From Chlamydiota bacterium (GTDB lineage: Bacteria; Chlamydiota; Chlamydiia; Chlamydiales; Simkaniaceae), in the NCBI GenBank assembly GCA_029556005.1, contig JAKQGT010000177.1, positions 1 through 6,557 of the forward strand: a stretch of DNA of 6,557 nucleotides, written 5' to 3'. Within the stretch, counting starts at the first letter, position 1. The number at the start of each line of letters is the position of its first letter. Below, piece after piece: positions 1-5,828 of the stretch. The notes under the pieces were generated by a model that was not told the origin of the DNA, made no database searches, and saw nothing but the letters and a program-made list of their open reading frames with translations. The translations under genes were made by a program, and so were the position numbers.

Positions 1-613
1 TACGCTTATTATGCATCTGCTTTTCATGCTTTTCTTCGGGAGGATCGTCGATATATTTTTTGGAGTGAATGCATAAAAGATTTCGTCCCATGCTAAAGGG
101 GATAGCTAGAGGATCTGAGGTCACGCGCGTTCCGGCTACAAAAATCAAATTTTCCCCAAATTTAGGGTGGGAGCGTTCTAAAAGGATGCTGATGGCTTGA
201 GGATCGGCTTCGATTTGATGATTCGCAAAGAGGATGACATTTTCCTTATTTTCTAGATAGTGCTCGATCAGATCGAGCTCTTTGCTCCCCCGTAAAGTCG
301 AACGGGGAAGATCGACTAAGGGGCGCAAAAAGTCTAAACCAAATCCGTAGTAATCGAAAGGAGAGCGCACTTTTTCATGATAGGGTTCAAATTTGAAAGG
401 GTTTTTAAATTGCTCTTGTATGAGGTCAATAAATAGGCTGAAGATGTGAATATAATCTTCCGGATCCTCTCCATGATCGACGATCACCTGCTGATAGCTC
501 TCTAAAAATCCCTGGAGAATGTGCGCATACTTATCGGGGACGTTTTTGCAGGATGCAAAAGCCTCAATTTTTTTTAGCAAAGCGCTAAATTTACCATTCG
601 ATTTTTTGTCCAT
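1..613 (-). CDS. plsB: Glycerol-3-phosphate acyltransferase, plastid/chlamydial type (C-terminus beyond window)
   Basis: This enzyme moves an acyl chain from acyl-ACP to the sn-1 position of glycerol-3-phosphate, giving lysophosphatidate, the first committed step of phospholipid synthesis. The visible 204 residues contain NHQIEADP at 131-138, the HX4D acyltransferase motif (H132, D137) in the form typical of soluble plastid GPATs and their chlamydial relatives. A conserved-looking block, FVAGTRVTSDPLAIPFSMGR, follows at about 161-180. The N-terminal ~100 residues are helical and charged with no signal peptide or membrane segment, as expected for the soluble family. The start is ATG at 613: an in-frame TAG lies two codons upstream and no other start is near. 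It overlaps the end of rng by 23 bp and has no clear Shine-Dalgarno sequence, so it is probably translationally coupled to rng. The family is about 350-400 residues long, so roughly 40% is missing at the left edge. The large membrane-bound enterobacterial PlsB is a different type. Confidence 0.9.
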   Translation of the reverse strand, partial: MDKKSNGKFSALLKKIEAFASCKNVPDKYAHILQGFLESYQQVIVDHGEDPEDYIHIFSLFIDLIQEQFKNPFKFEPYHEKVRSPFDYYGFGLDFLRPLVDLPRSTLRGSKELDLIEHYLENKENVILFANHQIEADPQAISILLERSHPKFGENLIFVAGTRVTSDPLAIPFSMGRNLLCIHSKKYIDDPPEEKHEKQMHNKR

Positions 614-2135
614 CAGCTAATGAGTAAAACTCAAATCCATTCAAATGCAGTTCATCATTAGATTTAAATGCAATCTCCCCTTTGAGTTTTTTGGCTATGC
701 GTTCATAATTTTCTTTATCTCTCTTCGAAAGGTAATCATGCATTTGGGGATGGATGACGAGTTCGATATTGATCTCGTTATTGAGAGCCATGAGCTTTGT
801 TAAAGCCCTTTCAATCTCAATCGATGTACTTTCAAAGTTTTTAATGATCCCTTTGCCGCTGCAATAAGGGCAGTGTGTGAAGAGGGTTTGAATCAGAGAC
901 TCCCGTGTTCTTTGGCGGGTCATCTCGACTAAGCCGAACTCACTCATCCCAAGAATCGTGCATTTTGCAGAGTCCTCTTTCATCGCTTCTTTAAGGGTAT
1001 CTAACACACGTCTTTGGTTACGTCTTGCCCGCATATCAATAAAGTCACAGATCACTAGCCCCCCAATATTACGGATTCTCAGTTGGCGTGCAATTTCCTC
1101 TGCAGCTTCCATGTTAATGCGCACGAGGGTCTCTTCCACATCGATTCCCTCTTTAGAGGTCGTGCTGCGTCCTGAGTTGACATCAATCGTATACATTGCT
1201 TCTGTACGGTCGAAATAGAGGTAGCCCCCACTTTGTAGCCAAATCTTTCTGCGCAAACACCGTTCAATTTCGTTTTCGACAGCAAACCGATCAAACATCG
1301 GAATTTTATCGCGATAATATTCCAAGCGCATTTCATGGTCACCACGATAACGGCGATAAAGTTGGCGGCAGTATTGAAAGGTTTTATAGTCATCAACCAG
1401 CATGCGCGCATACTGTTTATTCACTGCTTTCAGAACAGATTTTTTTACAAGATCGGATTCGCGGTAAAGGCACACAGGATCTTCACTATTATGGAAATCT
1501 TCCATAATACGTTCCCAGGTTTTTAGAAGCTCTGTCGCTTCCGCTATGAGAGCATCGGTCGAAGCGTTGGTGCTAGCTGTCCGACAGATGAGCCCCATCT
1601 TTTTGGGCATTTCAAAGGCGCGGATAACTTTTTTGAGGCGTTCCCTCTCTGAGCGGTCAGTAATTTTCCTTGAGACGCCTCGATGAGGGGTGTTGGGGAG
1701 AAGGACTAAATAACGCCCGGGGATCGTAATGTTGGAGGTGAGGCGCGCCCCTTTTGTCCCAATCGGCTCTTTGACCACTTGAACTAGGACGGGATGGCCG
1801 ATTTCCATGAATTTGGAGATATCCGCATCTTTTACCTCACGGGTCTTAATCGAGCTGATGTCATAATCCCATTCAAACTCCATATCGAACATTTCTTGGA
1901 ATTTTTGTGTGTTCTCAACAATGTCACTGATGTGGATAAAACCGTTTTCTCCCTCGTTGATGTCAATGAAAGCAGACTGGATGTTATGCAGGATATTAAT
2001 CACTTCTCCCCGGTAGATATTCCCGGTGAGCTGCTGGTTTGCCTTTCTCTCGACGATCAGGTCTTGGAGTTTTCCAAATTTTAAAATCGCACATCTCTTT
2101 TCTTTCGACGATACATTTAGTAGTATTTCTTTCAT
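591..2135 (-). CDS. rng: Ribonuclease E/G family endoribonuclease
   Basis: This single-strand-specific endoribonuclease acts in rRNA maturation and mRNA turnover. With the start at ATG 2135 it is 514 residues, closer to RNase G than to long RNase E, and has no extended degradosome scaffold. An S1-like domain occupies about 35-125, with GNIYRGEVINI at its beginning and GFIHISDI inside. The catalytic DNase I-like region has TIDVNSGR at about 316-323 and the DFIDM block at 364-368. D318 and D364 correspond to Mg-binding D303 and D346 of E. coli RNase E, and N320 to N305. The Zn-link is CPYCSGKG (C422, C425), the dimerising cysteine pair of the family. A GTG nine bases further upstream (2144) is possible, but the GGTGA at 2141-2145 sits 5 nt before ATG 2135 and favours the latter. 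About 195 bp of hairpin-rich sequence separates it from plsX, and its end overlaps plsB. Old annotations call it cafA. Confidence 0.95.
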   Translation of the reverse strand: MKEILLNVSSKEKRCAILKFGKLQDLIVERKANQQLTGNIYRGEVINILHNIQSAFIDINEGENGFIHISDIVENTQKFQEMFDMEFEWDYDISSIKTREVKDADISKFMEIGHPVLVQVVKEPIGTKGARLTSNITIPGRYLVLLPNTPHRGVSRKITDRSERERLKKVIRAFEMPKKMGLICRTASTNASTDALIAEATELLKTWERIMEDFHNSEDPVCLYRESDLVKKSVLKAVNKQYARMLVDDYKTFQYCRQLYRRYRGDHEMRLEYYRDKIPMFDRFAVENEIERCLRRKIWLQSGGYLYFDRTEAMYTIDVNSGRSTTSKEGIDVEETLVRINMEAAEEIARQLRIRNIGGLVICDFIDMRARRNQRRVLDTLKEAMKEDSAKCTILGMSEFGLVEMTRQRTRESLIQTLFTHCPYCSGKGIIKNFESTSIEIERALTKLMALNNEINIELVIHPQMHDYLSKRDKENYERIAKKLKGEIAFKSNDELHLNGFEFYSLADGQKIEW

Positions 2136-2212
2136 CGGTTTCACCAGAGTGGATGTGTTAGGTGGCTCTAATACAGAAAGGTGTTAGAACTACCAGGGTT
2201 AACTGTAAACAT

Positions 2213-2248
2213 CCGCTTCAAAAAGAGATAAGTTTCTTCTTGAAACGG
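2213..2248 (-). promoter_or_regulatory. Stem-loop in the rng leader
   Basis: On the minus strand, CCGTTTCAAGAAGA pairs with TCTTTTTGAAGCGG to give a 14-bp stem with two G.U pairs and an 8-nt loop. No run of U follows on either strand, so it does not look like an intrinsic terminator. It lies about 78 nt upstream of the rng start. A third, weaker hairpin (2167-2188, one mismatch) lies closer to rng. Together with the hairpin at 2276-2309 these fill the rng leader. A role in RNase autoregulation is inference, by analogy with the structured 5' leader of E. coli rne. Confidence 0.35.
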
Positions 2249-2275
2249 ACCCATTAAAGCTCAATCTTATATGAA

Positions 2276-2309
2276 ATAGAGAACTTTTGCTAGTGAAAAG
2301 TATCTCTAT
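2276..2309 (-). terminator. Hairpin just after plsX, weak terminator or leader structure
   Basis: Minus-strand RNA forms ATAGAGA plus ACTTTT paired with AAAAGT plus TCTCTAT: 13 bp with one bulged U and a 7-nt loop. It begins 21 nt after the plsX stop codon. The following sequence is only UUCAUAUAAG, a poor U-tract, and the stem is AT-rich, so termination would be partial at best. It could equally be an mRNA-stabilising or processing element between plsX and rng. Confidence 0.3.
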
Positions 2310-2321
2310 GAACCTACTCGG

Positions 2322-2349
2322 TTTATAATGCTACTGAGTCAATTGTAAT
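2322..2349 (-). promoter_or_regulatory. Possible rng promoter overlapping the end of plsX
   Basis: On the minus strand there is ATTACA (4/6 to the -35 consensus), a 16-bp spacer, then TATAAA (5/6 to the -10 consensus). The -35 lies inside the last codons of plsX. If used, it would give rng a leader of about 180 nt holding the hairpins at 2276-2309 and 2213-2248. The region is AT-rich, so such matches arise easily, and read-through from plsX is the alternative. Confidence 0.22.
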
Positions 2350-3350
2350 TTGATTTTGTCTAAGAAAGAGCCTTGAATCAAGCTAATGGCTCCTATGACC
2401 CCTTGTTTTAAGGCTTCTGGGGAAGCATCTCCATGACACTTCATGATGATCCCATCCATGCCACATAAAATGGCTCCAGGGTACTCTGCTGAGTAGAGTT
2501 CTTTTTCTAAGCGTTTCAAAAGAGGTTTTGAAAAGGGGAGGATGCTTTGATTTTGATGCATGGTATCCAAAATAAAGGAAGAGATTCCCTCAGCGGTTTT
2601 TAGGAAAACATTCCCTGTAAACCCATCTGTGACCAGGACGTTAATAGCACCAGAGAAAACCTCTTTTCCTTCAACGTTTCCCACAAAAGAGGGGGTTTTT
2701 TGAAGAAGCTGATAGGTTTCTCTGAGTTCTGCACGTCCCTTTTTTTCCTCTGTTCCAATATTGAGTAAGCCCACAGTGGGATTTTGGATTCCCCGACTTT
2801 TTTGGTAAGCCAGACCCATTTGGGCAAACTGTACTAAGTGTTCGGGAGTGCAGTGGATGTTTGCTCCTACATCAATCACTGCGATGGGTCTTTTTTTGGT
2901 GGGGAGTAGGGTAATGAGAGCGGCTCTTGATATCCCTTTAAGCATCGGGAGGTGCATTTTAGCACTAGCAATAAGGGCTCCGGTATTTCCGGTCGAGACA
3001 AGAGCATCGATTTTCTTCTCTTTGAGTAGGCGCATTCCCAAACACATGGAAGCATCTTTTTTTCGACGGACTGCGTGGAGAGGGTCGTCATCCATGTAAA
3101 TGACTTCTTCAGTTTCAAGAAGTTGAAGTTGTTCTTCACTGAGGTCTTTTGCAATGCGAAAAGCTTTAAGATGGGGAAAAATATCTGGGCTTGCGAAAAC
3201 AACAAGATGGAAGGAATCTTCGATCTCTTTGTAGAGGCCACTAAGAGTTGCAAGGAGGTGTTCTGAGGAGCTTTGGTCACCCCCCAGAAGGTCTATCCCT
3301 AATGTAGGGACCCTACTCTTGCTCTTCTGAAATGACCGAGCGTCCTCCAT
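2331..3350 (-). CDS. plsX: Phosphate acyltransferase PlsX
   Basis: PlsX converts acyl-ACP and phosphate to acyl-phosphate, a peripheral-membrane step at the junction of fatty-acid and phospholipid synthesis. With the start at ATG 3350 the protein is 339 residues, the usual family length. Visible family landmarks are GIDLLGGD (18-25), VSTGNTGAL (118-126), IDVGAN (159-164), LNIGTEEKKG (196-205), VTDGFTGNV (240-248) and HGDAS (306-310). An in-frame ATG at 3419 would add 23 residues that merely read rpmF in another frame and look unlike a PlsX N-terminus. It has a modest purine-rich stretch before it, so it cannot be fully excluded. With the 3350 start the gene overlaps the end of rpmF by 38 bp. 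The rpmF-plsX order is the common bacterial arrangement. PlsX normally feeds PlsY, but here the nearby acyltransferase is the plastid-type GPAT, which uses acyl-ACP directly. Confidence 0.95.
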   Translation of the reverse strand: MEDARSFQKSKSRVPTLGIDLLGGDQSSSEHLLATLSGLYKEIEDSFHLVVFASPDIFPHLKAFRIAKDLSEEQLQLLETEEVIYMDDDPLHAVRRKKDASMCLGMRLLKEKKIDALVSTGNTGALIASAKMHLPMLKGISRAALITLLPTKKRPIAVIDVGANIHCTPEHLVQFAQMGLAYQKSRGIQNPTVGLLNIGTEEKKGRAELRETYQLLQKTPSFVGNVEGKEVFSGAINVLVTDGFTGNVFLKTAEGISSFILDTMHQNQSILPFSKPLLKRLEKELYSAEYPGAILCGMDGIIMKCHGDASPEALKQGVIGAISLIQGSFLDKIKLQLTQ

Positions 3351-3495
3351 AGAATCCACAGAATGGACACATTCTATGGGGGAGGCGCATTTTTCCGCAG
3401 TTTGAACAACTTGAGACATGCTTCTCTTTTTTTGCGTGATGGGATCTCTTACTATTCTTGCGTGCGTTTGAGTGTCGGTTACGTGGAACTGCCAC
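3313..3495 (-). CDS. rpmF: 50S ribosomal protein L32
   Basis: This is a small Zn-ribbon protein of the large ribosomal subunit, 60 residues. It begins MAVPRNRHSNARKN, the classic L32 start, followed by a basic segment that binds 23S rRNA (about 11-26). The zinc ribbon has C30, C33, C43 and C46 (CSNC and CPFC), so this is the zinc-binding C+ form with all four cysteines intact. The start codon is GTG at 3495, preceded by a strong AAGGAG 7 nt upstream. The gene begins one base after the yceD stop codon, and its end overlaps plsX by 38 bp. Identification is firm. Confidence 0.97.
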   Translation of the reverse strand: MAVPRNRHSNARKNSKRSHHAKKEKHVSSCSNCGKMRLPHRMCPFCGFYGGRSVISEEQE

Positions 3496-3496
3496 T

Positions 3497-3943
3497 TTAA
3501 TTCTCCTTTAGGTCTGCAAAAGGAAATTGTTGATTCCCTTCAGATAAATAGTTTTTAATTTTTTCCCGTTCTGGGCAATTTTCCCCACATTCTACATAAG
3601 TGGGGACTTCTAGTAAAATACCTTCTCTAAGTGGAGGGGTATAATCATAAATTTGCCCCCTAATGTTGCTCAACTCTTCTGTGTGATATAGGGGGTTAAT
3701 TTTCAAGGGGACCGTCACTTTTTGGTTGCAGATAGAGCAAGGGATCAAGGCCTCTGTTTCAATTTTTAATTGGACAATGAGATGACTTTCAGCAATATAA
3801 GCTTGCCCTTCAATATGAACAGGAGCACGGAACTGAAGGTCTTCTTCATCAACATCAATAAAATCAGGGGTTAGATTTTCTCGAATCTTCTCTGTTTTTT
3901 CATCGGATAGACGGTCAATGTAAATTTTGAGCTGAGTTTCCAT
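3497..3943 (-). CDS. yceD: YceD/DUF177 family protein, large-subunit rRNA associated
   Basis: DUF177 (YceD) proteins are almost always encoded directly before rpmF, as here with 1 bp between them. They are linked to accumulation or maturation of 23S rRNA, but the exact biochemical role is not settled. The 148-residue product has the family hallmarks: a CSIC pair at about residues 72-75, then ECGENC around 117-122 and the C-terminal FPFADL near 141-146. No signal peptide or membrane segment is visible. The start is ATG 3943. There is no Shine-Dalgarno sequence at normal distance; the nearest purine run, AAGGAAG, lies 20 nt upstream and falls inside the spacer of a good promoter candidate. That suggests a leaderless or near-leaderless message. 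It is the first gene of the leftward cluster. The palindromic element lies about 47 bp upstream of its start codon. Confidence 0.9.
   Translation of the reverse strand: METQLKIYIDRLSDEKTEKIRENLTPDFIDVDEEDLQFRAPVHIEGQAYIAESHLIVQLKIETEALIPCSICNQKVTVPLKINPLYHTEELSNIRGQIYDYTPPLREGILLEVPTYVECGENCPEREKIKNYLSEGNQQFPFADLKEN
3503..3508 (-). promoter_or_regulatory. Ribosome binding site deciding the GTG start of rpmF
   Basis: Minus-strand AAGGAG sits 7 nt before GTG 3495, in the last codons of yceD. It fixes the non-ATG start of rpmF, which also gives the canonical L32 N-terminus. It is the strongest Shine-Dalgarno sequence seen in the window. Confidence 0.8.
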
Positions 3944-3951
3944 AGGGGATA

Positions 3952-3980
3952 ATTGTAATGGGATCTTCCTTAAAATTCAA
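3952..3980 (-). promoter_or_regulatory. Sigma-70-like promoter for yceD-rpmF-plsX, nearly leaderless
   Basis: On the minus strand, TTGAAT (3975-3980, 4/6) is followed by a 17-bp spacer and TACAAT (3952-3957, 5/6). A start point about 7 nt after the -10 falls near 3945, only 0-4 nt before the yceD ATG at 3943. The missing Shine-Dalgarno sequence at yceD agrees with this. The -35 box is 9 bp from the edge of the palindrome at 3990, so the promoter is intact outside the element. Confidence 0.45.
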
Positions 3981-3989
3981 TGCAGTGAA

Positions 3990-4157
3990 ATGAACCTATC
4001 CAGTATTTAAGACATTTTTTTATTCCACGCTTTTTGGCATCTTTTCCATTTTCATTTTGACCTCTTGTCTCATGGACAATGTGATCAAAATGAAAATGGA
4101 AAATCTGTTCAAAAATCAAAGAAATCAAATAAATCCTTAAATACTGGATAGGTTCAT
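3990..4157. repeat. 168-bp palindromic element, MITE-like, between divergent genes
   Basis: The ends are a perfect 22-bp inverted repeat: left 3990-4011 reads ATGAACCTATCCAGTATTTA then AG, and right 4136-4157 is its exact complement. Closer to the centre is a second perfect 19-bp pair, TTTTCCATTTTCATTTTGA at 4042-4060 and its complement at 4085-4103. Between the two lies an imperfect T-rich/A-rich stretch of 30 versus 32 nt. At the centre, TTGTC/GACAA (4065-4069 and 4075-4079) makes a small terminal hairpin. The whole folds into one long hairpin. There is no transposase and no convincing target duplication beyond a possible AT at each edge. It sits between two divergent promoter candidates, where no terminator is needed, which favours a non-autonomous mobile element. 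Only one copy is in the window. Confidence 0.6.
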
Positions 4158-4160
4158 ATG

Positions 4161-4189
4161 TGCACACCAGGGCTTCATAAAATTAAAAT
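4161..4189 (+). promoter_or_regulatory. Candidate promoter for the unknown plus-strand gene
   Basis: TGCACA (4161-4166, 4/6 to -35), a 17-bp spacer, and TAAAAT (4184-4189, 5/6 to -10) would start transcription near 4196, about 36 nt before the ATG. It begins 4 bp outside the palindrome. A second TAAAAT at 4178-4183 has no -35 partner. The region is AT-rich, so the match is suggestive only. Confidence 0.35.
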
Positions 4190-4231
4190 TTTTAGTAAGA
4201 TGTTTTTCCTGAAATTTTTGCGGAGAATCTT

Positions 4232-4693
4232 ATGGCAATTTCAACTCTAAAATATTTGGCTCCAGAACCCGCACGTCAAATGGGATATTGTATGTACTCC
4301 CTCTATAAGGCAGAGGCATGGTCAATGGAAAACGAACAATTTGCTGCGAGTGCTAAAACCCTTGCAGTGGCCTCTTTTCGCATAGCTCTAGCAGCCTTAG
4401 CTTTTGTAGCTCTGCGGAAATATCACTACAACCCTGCCCCAACAAGTGTTGTGGGGGCGATGATTTCTATTCCAGCCACCTTGCTGGGATGGGGAAGTCA
4501 ACTTCTCTGTGATGGAGCACGCACTGTTTATCAAAACGTGATTGCTAAATCCTTTAAAGAAGCGGGAAAAGGGCTTGGGATATTCACAATAGGGTATTTG
4601 ATGTTGGAATATCACAACTTAGAACAGATTCGCGATCGATTCTCAGGCGTTGGAGATAGCGCCCTAACCCAGATATTAAAAATCGACTACTAA
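4232..4693 (+). CDS. Unknown small membrane protein with paired hydrophobic segments
   Basis: I do not recognise this 153-residue protein. The start is well supported: GGAG at 4222-4225 lies 6 nt before ATG 4232. There is no cleavable signal peptide; the first ~40 residues are mixed polar. Two hydrophobic segments follow, at about 43-61 (Ala/Leu/Val-rich, with one Arg) and about 71-92 (Val/Ile/Leu, Gly- and Trp-containing), separated by a short loop with RKYHYNPAP. A weaker third one is at about 113-125. The tail is polar, containing EQIRDRFSG. The bilobed hydrophobic hairpin resembles the general layout of chlamydial inclusion-membrane (Inc) proteins, but many small membrane proteins share it, so this is only a hypothesis. 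It is the only plus-strand gene here, isolated between the palindrome and convergent lpxB, so context gives no function. Confidence 0.75.
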   Translation: MAISTLKYLAPEPARQMGYCMYSLYKAEAWSMENEQFAASAKTLAVASFRIALAALAFVALRKYHYNPAPTSVVGAMISIPATLLGWGSQLLCDGARTVYQNVIAKSFKEAGKGLGIFTIGYLMLEYHNLEQIRDRFSGVGDSALTQILKIDY

Positions 4694-4706
4694 TCTCGAA
4701 TTTGCG

Positions 4707-5828
4707 TTAAGTGATTAGCTCTAAAATGGCGCGAGCCGATTCGAGACTCGCATCTTTTTCTCCAAGAACCTTTTTCAGGTGGTGACAATTTTCAATGCAG
4801 GCCCGTCTTTTATATTCGCTAAGCAAAAACTCAATACCCTTTTGATAGAGGGCTTCTTCTGTGAGGTGGGGGCCGAAGAGCTCAGGGAAAATTTCCTGTT
4901 TTGCGATGATGTTGGGCAAAGCAAAATAGGGAAGGTTAATTCTTAACAGGCTTTGAGCAATAAAGACATCAAGAGGGCGGATGGCAAAATTGACAATGGT
5001 TGGGATTTGATGGAGGGCGAGTTCCAAAGTGACTGTACCTGATGTGGCAAGAGCCATATGGGAGGCACGCATCAGCTCATAAGAATGGGAGGAATCGATG
5101 ATTAAGCCATCTAGTAAAGGTTTGAATTTTTGATCGGAGCAACTAACAGCAATGAGAAGGTCTGGATTTTCTTTTTGCAATCTTTTAGCAACTCTAAGCT
5201 GCATAGGAAAATTGCGCTCAATCTCTTTTTGACGACTTCCGGGAAAGAGAGAGAGGATTTGCTGTTTATCTGAGATCCCATAAATTTTTCGCCAATACTG
5301 ATCATATTCGTGGGAATGGATACGGGAGATTAGAGGGTGGCCTACATAAGAGACATGGAGGTTTTTTCGGGAGAAAATTTCCGGCTCAAAGGGGAGGATC
5401 GTAAGAAGTCTATCGAGAGACCGTTCCATTTTGGGGATTCTTCGTTTTCCCCAAGCCCACACAGAAGGACAAATATAATGGATACGCTTAGCTTCCGATT
5501 TTTTATGATATAAAGCCTGTGCGAGTCGCAAGTTAAACCCCGGATAGTCAATAGAGACAACCCCCTTAGGTTGACTTTTTAGGATTTCTTTTTTGATCGC
5601 TTTAAAATGGCGCATGAGTTTAGGAAGAGAGGAGATCACATCCACAAAACCCATCACTTCGAATTCTTCCATGGGCATAAATAGGTCCATCCCCAGGGCT
5701 CGCATTTTGGGACCTCCGACCCCCTTTATTTTTAGGTGGGGATTGAGTTCATAAAGAGCCTTTAAGAGTTTTTCCCCGTGCAGATCTCCACTGACCTCTC
5801 CAGCAAACACAAAAAGATCATAGGTCAT
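4707..5828 (-). CDS. lpxB: Lipid-A-disaccharide synthase
   Basis: LpxB is a GT19 glycosyltransferase at the inner face of the cytoplasmic membrane. It joins UDP-2,3-diacylglucosamine to 2,3-diacylglucosamine-1-phosphate, forming the lipid A disaccharide. The 373-residue product carries the family motifs: AGEVSGD (9-15), GVGGPKM (36-42), DYPGFNLRLA (94-103), PSVWAWG (121-127), YVGHPL (161-166), LFPGSRQKEI (194-203), ATSGTVTLE (261-269) and LPNIIA (304-309). Length matches ordinary bacterial LpxB (E. coli about 382). It lacks the long N-terminal membrane extension I recall from Chlamydia LpxB. ATG 5828 has GAGG 8 nt upstream and shares ATGA with the stop codon of the preceding hydrolase gene, so the two are likely cotranscribed and coupled. 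Its end converges on the unknown plus-strand gene. Confidence 0.96.
   Translation of the reverse strand: MTYDLFVFAGEVSGDLHGEKLLKALYELNPHLKIKGVGGPKMRALGMDLFMPMEEFEVMGFVDVISSLPKLMRHFKAIKKEILKSQPKGVVSIDYPGFNLRLAQALYHKKSEAKRIHYICPSVWAWGKRRIPKMERSLDRLLTILPFEPEIFSRKNLHVSYVGHPLISRIHSHEYDQYWRKIYGISDKQQILSLFPGSRQKEIERNFPMQLRVAKRLQKENPDLLIAVSCSDQKFKPLLDGLIIDSSHSYELMRASHMALATSGTVTLELALHQIPTIVNFAIRPLDVFIAQSLLRINLPYFALPNIIAKQEIFPELFGPHLTEEALYQKGIEFLLSEYKRRACIENCHHLKKVLGEKDASLESARAILELIT
4731..4759 (+). terminator. Weak intrinsic terminator candidate for the plus-strand gene
   Basis: GCGAG (4731-4735) pairs with CTCGC (4747-4751) across an 11-nt loop, and ATC then TTTTT (4755-4759) follows. It lies 38 bp after the stop codon of the plus-strand gene, inside the 3' end of lpxB. 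The stem is only 5 bp. Part of its loop, ATTCGAGA (4739-4746), is also complementary to TCTCGAAT just after the stop (4694-4701), so folding is ambiguous. Confidence 0.28.

Noticed and set aside
958..1526. Plus-strand reading frames of 63-103 codons opposite rng
   Set aside because: They lie antisense to strongly conserved RNase E/G coding sequence, lack ribosome sites and have no recognisable motifs.
2144..2144. GTG start for rng nine bases upstream of the chosen ATG
   Set aside because: It has no Shine-Dalgarno sequence before it, and the GGTGA that would serve ATG 2135 overlaps this GTG.
2308..2325. ATGAACCTA next to the plsX hairpin, identical to the first 9 bp of the palindrome's end repeat
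   Set aside because: Similarity fades after 9 bp and no second inverted copy is present. A 9-bp match in about 13 kb of both strands has a chance of several percent.
3970..4167. A 65-codon minus-strand reading frame running right through the palindrome
   Set aside because: It starts with GTG without a ribosome site, its two ends are near mirror encodings of the inverted repeat, and it matches no family I know. It is a by-product of a stop-poor palindrome.
4690..4718. CTAATC/GATTAG hairpin at the end of lpxB as its terminator
   Set aside because: The stem is only 6 AT-rich pairs with a 17-nt loop, and the T-run on the minus strand comes about 8 nt after the stem.
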